From Litsea cubeba (Eukaryota; Streptophyta; Magnoliopsida; Laurales; Lauraceae): 64,000 bases of DNA. Numbering within the stretch: position 1 is the stretch's first letter; each line of letters begins with the position of its first letter. Below are positions 32,283-41,984 of the stretch, piece after piece. The position numbers were made by a program, and so were the translations under genes. The notes beneath the pieces were generated by a model that was given only the letters and a program-made list of their open reading frames with translations, was not told the DNA's origin and ran no database searches. The stretch lies in assembly GCA_012931725.1 (NCBI GenBank), contig CM022949.1:10570139-10634138 (forward strand). Reading direction: 5' to 3'.

Positions 32283-35077
32283 TGTCACGCCCCGAGCCCG
32301 AGATTTCGCACATCTCGATGTGTGATAGACGCCCGCGTGGGAATTCGGGGGAGTCAAACTAGTTGACCCTTAGTCCCACGAACGGAATTTCAACCACAGG
32401 ATATCACGAGTGAGGTCTAAATTTTTCCATATGCCTGTATAAATCGGTCAAATAGATATCCAGTATCATAACACACCATCATCAAGATATAGAGCATAAG
32501 GTTCATGAACATAGATTAAAAATTCAAGTTCAAGAGAAGAGAAGTAAGTTAAGTTAAGTTAAGTTTACAATCTCAAAAGCTAAACAAGTTCATTAAAACT
32601 ACTACAAAAGATGTGGCAATCCAAGCCACGGTCCATGGTTCATTTATCGTCCAATCTCATCGTACGGATGTCTAGAAGACATCATCAGGAGTCCATTCTG
32701 CTACGTTATGGGGAGAATCCTCTTCCTCAAGGATCTCCGGGATAATGGCATCGCTGTATTCACCTGTAACGCCAAATGTAGCACCATTAGACTAAGCTAA
32801 GCAAGATAAACATATACAGTCCATATAACATGTATCAAGTGAAATAATCAGACAGGTATAATCGTAAGAGATCAAAGAATGATCACTAGGCAGATCAGCG
32901 CATGAGACATACGGATCGTAAATGACAGATATACATATTAACAGAACTAGTTGGCACATCCACATAAGCTATATTCTCTCAAATTAATCATGTAACATGA
33001 AAATAAAATGAGAGCAGAACAAGACAGTGCTACTAGGAGACAGAAGTACCCAAAACTCTCTATCGTAGACCTAGGGTGCCGGTCAACCCTCAGAATAATT
33101 TTTCATCTGCAGAGGGCCGGAAGTATTTACTAAACCCACACTTAGCTGGGTCTGACTTAGATAGGGTCGAAGCTAAGTGATGCTGACTCATAGAGTGCAA
33201 TGTACAATTAACACATTAGGTACAGAACAATGTTAATCAGATACAGGACAGATGCAGGACATATATAGGACAGGTCATATAAATAACAAAAATCAGAACT
33301 TACTGAAATATACTGAACAAAGCCAGAAATAAATGTAATATAACAGATGTGTAACAGAAAATACATAACTGAACAGAAGCATGATCAAGTCATACTAGAA
33401 TACAGAAAACGGAATGCAATGCATGTATGAAAATCAAGCCAGGCCTACAGTCTTTGGAACACTTGTGGTCTTCACCATCCAACTCGGGGTAGTATTAAGG
33501 ATTTCGGCATTATTGGGCTACAAAAGACCCCCTTGGCGTTACATAATTTGGATTCCAAATCCCTTAATATAACACATTTGGTTCGGTATAATATGAATGA
33601 CACAAAGTTCCTTGTGGTGTACGATTGCTCAATTCGTATCCACAACTTAACATATCCATTGGTCATGATAAAAGTTCAGGGTACACATCCTACAGGTCCA
33701 TCTATCAGGCCAATCAACTAGAACAAGCTACGGTTCAATATCTGTTTCATGGAAACATCCATTTGTCATAATTATGTAAAATCCAACATTTATTCTTTTC
33801 TGAGTTCCAAATCAAGAGCTTTCCAACGGTATATAGATCTCCAAAATCGGACATACGTTTAAAAAGTTATGGTCGTTGGAAATCTACATACTGCAAGCAT
33901 CAGGTTTGCTCGAGCACCCAGATGGTCACTCGAGCGGACCCCAAACAGAGAGTTGTCTGCTCAAGCGCACCAAAGTTCGCTCGAGCGAACCCTCCTAGAG
34001 AGCCCTTCGCTCGAGCGTGCACTCACGCTCGCTCGAGCGAACTGTCAAATCCTGGGTCCGAAATCTGTATCTTCTCTGATTCCTTCCAGGCCATTCAAGG
34101 CATTCTTCCTGGTTTTATACCACTACAAATGGGTATCTTTGAGCTTTCAAAATGCTCATAAAACATCAATCAATCCCATTAACAAAGACAAGAGAAATCA
34201 TCTATTAGAAATCCATTTTTTAGCAAGAAAATGGTATCTACATAAGATTGCATATATTCAAAAGACAAACAAGGAAGCATGAATACAAATGTATAGATTT
34301 AACTTGCCTTAGGTGCTGGAAACTATCTCTCACACCTCAATCCTTCTTAAGATAAAAAATCCCCAAAATGCAAGCTCAAAATGCCCTAAAATGGTGAAAA
34401 ACGAAATGAATGAGGAAGAAGATGATGCATGCATGATTTATAGCTTTCCAAGGATGAAAGAAATAAAAAAGGAAATGATTAGAGAAGAAAGAGCTTACCA
34501 AATAAGCAAGAAGATGGAAAGATTGGTGGATGCTTGAGCTTAGGAAATGTAATCCTTGACAAGAAGATGGAGAAGATGAAGTGGAGATGCAATCTACTCA
34601 CATGCAAGGATCCTTTGGCTAGTTGCTTGAGATGAGGAAGGAAGAATGAAGTAGAAGATGAGTGAAAGAAGAAGAACTCTCAGCTGGAAATAAAGAAAGA
34701 AGAAAAAAGTAGCTGAAATGGGTTTTTAACCCAACTTCTCCCAGCAGTTGCATGCAAGTCCACTAAAGGATTGGAAATTTCAAGAAAGGGCTTGGAATTA
34801 ATGAATGGGCTGGGAATGGGCCTAAGTGGATCCGAATTGAATGGGCCAAAGTAAGTAAACAACAATCCGTGAAATGTACTATGCAATGCATTAAAATCCC
34901 AAAATTTCTAATTACACACAAAACCCAAAACACTCCAAAAGTCATAATCTACCTAGTAAATTGTCAAACCCCAGTAATTCTACCTAATCAAGTCCAATCA
35001 CAATCAAAACATCCATTAAGTAATTAATCTAAATTAATTAATTCTAAAATGAGATTAAGGCGGGTCGGGGTATTACA
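32283..35077. mobile_element. 2.8-kb TG...CA element with 5-bp TSD, probable solo LTR
   Basis: Inserted in the LINE with the 5-bp duplication GGGAT (32278-32282, 35078-35082). It begins TGTCACGCCCCGAGCCCG and ends CGGGTCGGGGTATTACA, so it has TG/CA termini and a short imperfect inverted end, as LTRs do. The start sequence does not recur near the right end, so I see no pair of LTRs and no gag or pol coding. A solo LTR of a long-LTR Ty3/Gypsy-type family is the best reading; a degenerate non-coding LTR element is the alternative. The strand is not assigned. Inside are an AAGTT microsatellite (32547-32568) and a cluster of CTCGAGCG motifs (33905-34045). Confidence 0.78.
33905..34045. repeat. CTCGAGCG palindrome cluster in the LTR-like element
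   Basis: GCTCGAGC or CTCGAGCG occurs at least seven times in 140 bp (for example TTCGCTCGAGCGAACC and CGCTCGCTCGAGCGAACTG). The spacing is roughly 20-30 bp. It is CpG-rich in an otherwise AT-rich element. Confidence 0.85.
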
Positions 35078-35082
35078 GGGAT

Positions 35083-36232
35083 TTGCCAGCTGTTGTCCTG
35101 AATGATGTCTGATACTAGGTCCCTGTCTGACAATTGTAAGTAAGGGAATCTTGGAGCTATTGGATCATGATCAATCCAATTATCGAACCACAGGCTAATG
35201 GAAAGCCCATTCCCAAGATTCCATTTGCTTCCTCTCTGGATGAAGGATGATAGAATCCGGATCTTTTCCCAAATACAGGAGCCACCCTTTGGATTTCCTT
35301 CATCCCAAAGGGATGATCTTTTAAAGTATCTAAATATGAACCACTCTGTCCAAAGGGAGTCCGATGTGATTGCAGACCAACACAACTTCAACAAACAAGC
35401 TTCGTTGACATCCTTCACCCTGCACAAACCAAGACCTCCCTCTAATTTTGGTAAGCAGACTGCTTCCCATTTGATGAAGTTACTATTCAGTTTCTCTGGA
35501 TTGGCAAACCATAAGATGTTCCTCAACGGCCGTTCAATTTGGAGGCAAGTTTTGCTTGGGATGGGAATAACCAGGGAAATGTGGAGATAGATGGAAGATA
35601 GAACGTGTTTAACCATTATTAGGCGCCCAGCAAAGGAGAGACATTTTGACTTCCACCCTGCCAATCTGGATCTAATGGAGTCCAGCATTTTGATGAAGAA
35701 AACATGTCTTGAACTGCCAAAAAACAGTGGAACTCCAAGGTAGACTGATGGAAGGAAAGATTGGGAAATGGGAATGAGGGAAGACACCATATGAGCCCTC
35801 CTTGCATTACATTTCCCCAAGAACAATTGACTCTTTTTGAAGGTTGAATCTTTTGCCTGAGGAAGCTTGATACTTTGAAAGGATTTCTTTGATGCTGGAT
35901 AAGCCTCTCTTGTAAGCCTTCATGAAGAGGAGGATGTCATCAGCATAAAGCAAATGGCAGGGAGTTGATTGTACCAAAGAGATTGGGACAATTTTCCCCG
36001 ACTGTTTAAGACCTTCAATCTACAAGCTGAGAATCTCCTCAACCAGAATGAAGAGGTATGGCGATAGAGGATCACCTTGACAAAGCCCACAAGAGGAAGA
36101 GAAGAAACCACATGGACTCTTGTTGATCAAAACTAAGCCTTTACTTGTGCAAATCAGCTCCCTAATCAGATTTATCCATCCAAAAGAGAAGTTGAAGAAA
36201 AGAAGAGCCCTGAAAAGGAAATTCCACTTCAA
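35083..36232 (-). pseudogene. LINE ORF2 fragment: reverse transcriptase
   Basis: The 5' part carries GFFSSSCGLCQGDPLSPYLF, then an in-frame stop after EEILSL, then CHLLYADDILLFMKAYKRGL in the same frame. A frameshift between about 35915 and 35826 leads to the second part, which reads PSVYLGVPLFFGSSRHVFF, RSRLAGWKSKCLSFAGRL, ISLWFDNWIDHDPIAPRFP and DIIQDNSWQIP. These are the canonical blocks downstream of RT in plant LINEs. At least one stop and one frameshift make it inactive. Confidence 0.88.
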
Positions 36233-36300
36233 CCCAAACTGCTATTAATTAGTTCCCATGGTTTTATAAATGATCCTTTTAGCTAATCGTGTGTAGATTT

Positions 36301-36380
36301 ACCCAGCTTCTCTCTGGATCTGAAGGGATTAGTCCAGCCCAAAGGGTTGGAAACCCTTCATTAGCAAAAAAAAAAAGAAA
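36301..36380 (+). mobile_element. 5'-truncated SINE, family A
   Basis: 80 bp flanked by a perfect 16-bp duplication AATCGTGTGTAGATTT (36285-36300, 36381-36396). It matches the 3' third of the full-length SINE at 41739 (GGGATTAGTCCAGCCC, then AGGGTT..GAACCCT/GGAAACCCT, then TTAGC followed by A-rich tail). The tRNA-like head is missing. Confidence 0.88.
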
Positions 36381-36589
36381 AATCGTGTGTAGATTTGATT
36401 CTAGCCAACCTCAAATTGATGAGATGAGCCAAGGCATAGTTGATAATGATAATGATAAAATGTGAGTCCTATGCCCTGCGGTGAATCCAAAACCATTACT
36501 AAGCTTTTTCTTAAGCATACTCCTAGTGATTGGACCAGCTATTTTGGAGCATGGGTCGACGTCTACCATAAATATATATATATATATAT

Positions 36590-36727
36590 GGGAGATGCTC
36601 CTATGAGAGATATCTCTCATCTTATATGAGAGATATGAGCAGGAGCCCTCACATTTAGATTGTTGGCATTTGATATGGATGTGAGGGCCCCCACCTTGTC
36701 TCTCACAATAAGGTGAGAGCATCTCCC
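36590..36727. mobile_element. 138-bp MITE with GGGAGATGCTC ends
   Basis: The left end is GGGAGATGCTCCTATGAGAG and the right end reading inward is GGGAGATGCTCTCACCTTAT. It contains an inner palindrome GAGAGATATCTCTCATCTTATATGAGAG (stated by its arms AGAGATATCTCTC and TATGAGAGATAT). Flanks are AT repeats, so the target duplication cannot be read. Confidence 0.65.
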
Positions 36728-38200
36728 TAGATATATTATAATTTGAATATATATACACGCACTTTTGTATATACTTGAAATCGAATTGTAATTCCACAAA
36801 GAACTAAAAACATTGCATAAAATTGGTGTAAAAATAGTATAGAAAAAACTGTAGAATTGTTTTCAATGGTATTTTGCAATCATATATTTTATTTATTATT
36901 TAAATGCTAACTCAACAGTATTTTGTTAGTAGAAAACCCTCAAGATATTACAATCTTTTTACAAGACAATAATTTCTCGAGAATGATATTTACGAGAGAG
37001 CTCAAGAGTTGCATTCATGAGATGTGAGTGGACACATTTCATTCAAATAAAAAGTAAAAGTAGAGGAACCTTTTATATAAGGTTTGGCTTAATAAAAGTC
37101 TCTCTTCCCAATCAATCATTCTAAGGTGACATTGAGTAGTTTCACTATCATGTCTTTTTGTCATTTCATTCAAAGGTTTAATTTTTTCTTTATTGCCTTC
37201 CACCCTATTACTTTTGTAAGAAATGTTATAAAAAGCTAAAAGGCATAGCTTGCCTATTTTTTTTGTAATACATTAGCAATTTTTATTTTTTGAGTTGATT
37301 GAAGTGCACCTGAATTCTTAATTATTCAACCCTCAATTTACTTGGATATTGAGGTGCTAAAAAATGAACAATATATATATATATATATATATCTTCAAAA
37401 TATTGAGGTTGGCTATGTACATATCCAAGAATTGCAAAAAGTTGAAGTTGATATGCTGCCTACATCCAGGCGAATATGTTCAGAAATTGAAATGTAAGAG
37501 CACCAATTGGTGGTTGATAGCTTGTTGATGTGACCCACTAACCAAAAACTAGATCACTAAACTGATGAGGTACATGTGAGATGGGTCATCTTTATTTTTC
37601 TTAAATGAATGGTGAGGATCTCTCTCACCAACATATTCTGTGGTTTTTTTTCTTTTCTGTTTTTGTTTCTTTCTTTTTTTTTCTCTCTCTCTTCAAATTC
37701 TTTTATTTTTCTGTTGGGGTTGGCTGCGCCACTTGGTTGATGCACATTTTTCTCACATTGAGGGAAGGTTTTGAGCTTTACTGTCTACATTATTACCATT
37801 ATTACTTCTACTTTACAATTACTACTACCATCATTATCACTATTATTGTTTAGCTGTTCAAATCATTAAATTAGAAACTATATTTGAACCACTAGTATAT
37901 CATGTATTATAGCATTTTCTATAGATAAGATTTCCTAAACTCTTATTTTCTTGGATTTTGTTGGGTTGCATAGATTTCTCAAAACTAGACCTTGATTTCT
38001 TAATTTTCAATCATAACATGCCATTGACCACCTCCATCAGATCAAAAGATTCCTAGCCCTCTGATGCTGGGCCACCAAAAAACACATCTAAATCCAAAAC
38101 CCAGCAACAATTCCAAAGTAGTGCATTGAGTTTGCCGAGGCTCAGGACGCCGATAATTATCCCATCAAGTCAACGACAAACGCATGGCATCTATCAGGAG
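36728..38200. other. Intergenic
   Basis: No gene recognised. There is an AT microsatellite at 37373-37392 and a T/CT-rich stretch at 37640-37710. Confidence 0.45.
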
Positions 38201-38201
38201 G

Positions 38202-38260
38202 ACACGTGGCATCACTCCATTGGACAGTTTCTACCAATTGGCTATCCATGACTGACGTCA
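38202..38260 (+). promoter_or_regulatory. ACGT-core motifs upstream of the RAP2-4-like gene
   Basis: ACACGTGGC (38202-38210) is a G-box/ABRE-type motif and TGACGTCA (38253-38260) a perfect CRE/as-1-type palindrome; TTGACGG follows at 38270. They lie about 100-165 bp upstream of the TATA-like TATTTAA. Such sites bind bZIP factors and fit stress or hormone control of a DREB gene; occupancy is not shown by sequence. Confidence 0.5.
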
Positions 38261-38363
38261 TGATTCGAGGTTGACGGACGGAGATAGGCCTAGCGTCTTA
38301 ATTAAGTCTGTGATTAAGATTAATGACGAGATTAACAGAGAGAAAACAGAGCCCAAGTTGCCT

Positions 38364-38370
38364 TATTTAA
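38364..38370 (+). promoter_or_regulatory. TATA-like box of the RAP2-4-like gene
   Basis: TATTTAA about 30 bp before a probable transcription start near 38395-38405; a CT-rich leader (38437-38475) follows, common in plant 5' UTRs. Confidence 0.45.
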
Positions 38371-38557
38371 TGAGAGCTCTGAGACTCCAGAATCATACAA
38401 ACCAAAAGCAAATAACCAAAGAGCGTTCGAAGATTTTCCTCTCTCTCTCTCTCTCGTTTCTCTCTCTAATTCATCATCAACAGATTCTTCTTCTTCTCCA
38501 CCACCCCCCCCTAAATCCCACTTCTCTGAATCCCTTTCTGTAATCTTCTGTCTTCTA

Positions 38558-38605
38558 ATGGAGCTTTTTGTTTTTGAGGAGTTTTGGGTTTGTCTTTTTT
38601 TCTGA
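38558..38605 (+). other. Upstream ORF in the long 5' leader
   Basis: A 15-codon ORF (MELFVFEEFWVCLFF) in the roughly 630-nt leader. A 10-codon ORF (MQFGFVFMGL) and a 3-codon one (MQT) also lie before the main start. A possible 82-nt leader intron (CCAG|GTGATCC at 38641 to TCTTTCAG at 38722) would remove the 10-codon ORF but not this one. Confidence 0.4.
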
Positions 38606-39027
38606 AAAGATGCAGACTTGAAGGGTTTTAAAGAAGCCAGGTGATCCAGACAAGAGATGCAGTTTGGTTTTGTTTTTATGGGTTTATAGTTATCTTTTTG
38701 GATTTCTTTTTCTGTCTTTCAGATCAGCTAGGAGGGTTTGTTTTTGAGTCCCTCAGGTTGGTTTTTAGCTTATAGGTATATGTAAGAAAAGAGTATAAAA
38801 GAGGGTGGTTTTCTGATTATTAGAGAAGGAAACCTCTTTTGCTCTTTTTGTGTAGAAACTAGAAAGCTTTGGTTAGCTCTTTTTTCAACCTTCCAACTCT
38901 TGCCTGTTCTTTGCTTTTGATAAGAAACAGGGTTTTTTATTTTTATTTTTATACTTTCTATCTTCATCTCTTTTGGTGGTTTATTGCCTTTGAAATCTCT
39001 TCTCTTTTTTTAGTTGGTAGAGAAGTC

Positions 39028-40044
39028 ATGGCAACTGCTGTTGATTGTTTAACTATCAACAGTCCTGTTTTCTCAGAGCCCAGTAGAGAGGATCTTCTGA
39101 AAGCACTGGAACCTTTTATCAACGGTGCTTCCATCTCCTCCACCCCATCTTTCTTTTCTCCTCCTTCTCCTCTTCCTCCTCTTCCTCCTTCATACTCTTT
39201 CTCCCCCTACACTCCATCTCTATCTTCCTACACAGATATCCCCTTAGACTTCTGTTCCACATCAACACCCCACATGGATTTTCAAGTATTCTCAACCTAT
39301 GATCATCTGGGTCTCGACCAATCGGGCTCAATTGGATTAAACCAGCTGAACCCATCTCAAATTCTGCAGATCCAAGCTGAATTACATCTCCAGCAGCAGC
39401 AGCAGCAGCAACAACAATATCAGATGGCCATGGCTGCAGCAGCTCCTTCTCTGCATACCCAAAAACAGAGCTTTCACCAACATAACATGAAGTTCCTGGG
39501 CCCGAGAGCCGTGCCCATGAAGCAGATTGGTCTGCCTTCAAAACCCACGAAGCTCTATCGAGGGGTGAGACAACGGCATTGGGGGAAATGGGTTGCAGAG
39601 ATTCGGCTGCCCAAGAACAGGACCCGGCTCTGGCTGGGCACTTTCGACACTGCAGAGGAAGCCGCGCTTGCCTACGACCAGGCGGCGTATAAGCTCAGAG
39701 GAGAGCTTGCTAGGCTTAATTTCCCACACCTTCGGCATCAAGGATCTAATGTTGGGTGTGAGAATCTTGCAGATTACTACAGACCTCTTCATTCCTCTGT
39801 GGATGCGAAGCTTCAAGCAATTTGTCAAAGCTTACCTAATTCCCAGAAACAGGGGAATCCTACCAAGCCTAGCTCGAGCTCGAACCAGCCATTGTTGTTG
39901 TCGCAGAGCGATGAATCTGCTGGGTCTTCACCGTCTTCGGAGAACAAGTTTCCAGATTTCACTGAAGCGCCATGGGACTGTGAGAAGTTTCTGTTGCAGA
40001 AGTTTCCTTCGCAGGAGATTGATTGGGATGCAGTTGCGTTCTAA
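39028..40044 (+). CDS. RAP2-4: AP2/ERF transcription factor, DREB subgroup A-6, RAP2-4-like
   Basis: A 338-aa intronless coding frame. The start is MATAVDCLTINSPVFSEPSR; the frame is open upstream to 38869, but the extra residues are hydrophobic UTR-like sequence. The N-terminal half is Ser/Pro-rich (to about residue 80), then comes a conserved GLNQLNPSQILQIQAELHLQ block leading into poly-Gln (about 121-131). The AP2 domain is residues 177-234 (YRGVRQRHWGKWVAEIRLP...RLWLGTFDTAEEAALAYD...RLNFP). Val in WVAEIRL marks the DREB side, and SKPTKLYRG before the domain and YRPLHSSVDAKLQAIC after it mark the RAP2.4 group. The acidic C-terminus ends EIDWDAVAF, a likely activation motif. It acts in the nucleus on DRE/GCC-type promoter sites. 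Known relatives respond to drought, light and wounding; that is family knowledge. The exact orthologue within A-6 is uncertain. Confidence 0.95.
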   Translation: MATAVDCLTINSPVFSEPSREDLLKALEPFINGASISSTPSFFSPPSPLPPLPPSYSFSPYTPSLSSYTDIPLDFCSTSTPHMDFQVFSTYDHLGLDQSGSIGLNQLNPSQILQIQAELHLQQQQQQQQQYQMAMAAAAPSLHTQKQSFHQHNMKFLGPRAVPMKQIGLPSKPTKLYRGVRQRHWGKWVAEIRLPKNRTRLWLGTFDTAEEAALAYDQAAYKLRGELARLNFPHLRHQGSNVGCENLADYYRPLHSSVDAKLQAICQSLPNSQKQGNPTKPSSSSNQPLLLSQSDESAGSSPSSENKFPDFTEAPWDCEKFLLQKFPSQEIDWDAVAF

Positions 40045-40354
40045 GTTTGATTTTGTGAAGTTTTCTAGGTGGGTTTCTGTTGGTACTTTGGTTGGGTAGC
40101 TCTCCAATTGCTGTTGCAGTGGTTTTTTTGGCATTTGCATAGCAGCTGGGGGAGCTTTCTTCTTCTTCTAGTGTGGGAATAAGATAAGAGTTGTAGTGGT
40201 GGAAGAAGGAGCATGTTTTAAAATCAATAGGATTAAATACTTGGTGGGTTACTACTGTAAAGTGTTTAGGTAACACATATTTCCTGGTTTGCTGGTTTTT
40301 CTTGCATTACCAGGAGAGTCAGTCCATGTAATCAGTCTAATGTATGTATCTGTT

Positions 40355-40991
40355 CAATGTATTTTGTTACCTTGTGCTATGGTTATCTTTTTGTGGGAAG
40401 TCATGGTTGGTTTTTTCAAGTCTTCATTTTTTGCAATGTATCTTTTTTACCTTGTGATATGGTTATCTTTTTTGTGGGAAGTCATGGTTGGTTTTTTGTA
40501 AGTCTTTATTTTTTTGCTATACCACAGGAGGGAAAGAAATTGTAATTAGTTTGAATCCATATCCTCCATAGCTTGTATTTGACAGAGCTTTTTATGGGCT
40601 AATGAGCTAAGCAAGCATGAGACATCAACCTCTTCCGCCTGTCTTATTTTAAAATCACCTATGACCTATTTGTGTAACTAGAGAATTCCACTTGTCTTAT
40701 TTTAAAATCTATGACCTGTTTGTGAAACTATGCACCATGGGAATTTCTTTTTCAATGGAAAGAGACCGCAGCTTTTCTTGCTTTTCAATAGGAAATCAAA
40801 ATGGAATATCGGTTTAATTTTCTTCATGTTCACATCATGAAAAATCAAAATTCTCTTTCAAGTTGCAAGATCTTCTTATCTTGCAGGGAGAAGTAAATCA
40901 CTTTTCTTTTACAGGAGACGCAATGTTTTTCTATTGGCAGCATATGGGTAATGATAGGATTCTATTGGCAGCATATGGGTAATAATAGGAT
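40355..40991 (+). repeat. Three separate tandem duplications in the 3' flank of the RAP2-4-like gene
   Basis: Three head-to-tail duplications. Period 79: 40355 and 40434 (CAATGTAT...TTACCTTGTG.TATGGTTATC...GGGAAGTCATGGTTGG). Period 53: 40641 and 40694 (GTCTTATTTTAAAATC...CTATGACCT.TTTGTG). Period 31: 40930 and 40961 (TCTATTGGCAGCATATGGG). The first lies in the probable 3' UTR. Confidence 0.88.
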
Positions 40992-41738
40992 TTCAGCATG
41001 CTTAAAAGAAGATTTCAAGCGCTACTTTTCCACAGTTTGTATGATGTCTTTTTGCGTGGAAAGAGAAAATTTCTTAGCTAATTTTACTTTTATCCTCCCC
41101 GCAAGTTCAGAAATTGATTTTCTGTACACCACAAAAACAAACATCATGCCCTTGAATGGAACTGTGTTAGGTTCATATCATGAAAACGATTGTTCTGGAG
41201 TTTTTGCATATAGTCACAATAATCATTTAGAAATAAAATCATGTCATTTTATTGCCATACGTGCCCACATCTATCAATCTCATAATCTTGATCAGCCACT
41301 TTACTGTACAAATAAATTAATTTTGACAAGCTTTGATGATGACAATGAATTAAGCTATAAATAATTGCGATCAGCCCTAGCCCCAGGAGACTTTGGCAAC
41401 ATCTGATTTTAGGATCCAAATGGTCAATTGGTGTCAGCTCAAAATTATGTTAATAACCAAAAATACCAAAAACTCAAGCTATTAGTGAACGATAAAACAA
41501 TTTATATCACATGTATATAACATGATCTCCAGTTTTGATATCATCTTCATAACCAGAATTAACAAAAGCTCGGGTTTTTAGTGAAAAGAAAAACAATTTA
41601 TTTAACAAACTAAACCATTAATAAATGTGGTAATTGATAACTTATTATCATCAATAAAAGTGGAACTCAAAATAATTAGAAATTTTTTTACCCCATATTT
41701 CAACAAGACGACTTGTCCAGGTTGAATGGAGTGAGTTT

Positions 41739-41970
41739 AAAAACGCCAAAGGGGGTGGCTGAGTGGTCAGGACTACGGTTTCTCCCTCTTTCGGAGCTAG
41801 AGGTTTTGGTATCAACCCCTGGTTCCCCATTCTTTAGGAACCGAAGGTTGAGTCCACTTGTGCTACCAGCTGGGGGCCACAGGGGATTTTACTCGGCTTC
41901 TCTCTGGGTCCGGAGGGATTAGTCCAGCCCTAAGGGTTCAGAACCCTCTGTTAGCAAAATAAATAAAAAA
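41739..41970 (+). mobile_element. tRNA-derived SINE, family A, near full length
   Basis: A 232-bp element with 14-bp target duplications AATGGAGTGAGTTT (41725-41738) and AATGGAGGGAGTTT (41971-41984), one mismatch. The head is tRNA-like: A box GGTGGCTGAGTGGTCAG (about 41754-41770) and a degenerate B box (GGTATCAACCCCTGG) about 40 bp on. The body holds AGGTTGAGTCCACTTGTG, GCTGGGGGCCACAGGGG and GGGATTAGTCCAGCCC. The tail is TTAGC plus AAAATAAATAAAAAAA. It would depend on LINE machinery to move. Confidence 0.88.
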
Positions 41971-41984
41971 AATGGAGGGAGTTT

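Larger units (their letters stand above)
31450..36232 (-). mobile_element. 5'-truncated LINE (non-LTR retrotransposon) interrupted by an LTR-type insertion
   Basis: Flanked by an 11-bp target duplication CCCAAACTGCT (31439-31449 and 36233-36243). On the minus strand it runs from a reverse transcriptase fragment (QGDPLSPYLFILVEE near 36090-36059; catalytic YADD at 35947-35936), through the RT C-terminal region (35826-35083), to a zf-RVT type zinc-binding domain (about 32170-31605). It ends in an A-rich tail at 31450-31471 (AAAATAAAATAAAATAAAA). The endonuclease and first part of RT are absent, the usual 5' truncation. A 2795-bp element occupies 32283-35077; without it the LINE body is about 2.0 kb. 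Confidence 0.92.

Noticed and set aside
37557..37853. Short frames with poly-Lys or poly-Phe
   Set aside because: Low-complexity T/CT-rich DNA; no gene support.
38869..39027. A 53-residue N-terminal extension of the AP2/ERF protein
   Set aside because: Hydrophobic, Phe/Leu-rich UTR-like translation not found in this family; MATAVDCL is the usual type of start.
39119..39828. Antisense frames across the AP2/ERF coding region
   Set aside because: They mirror the Ser/Pro-rich and AP2 codons of the real gene on the other strand.
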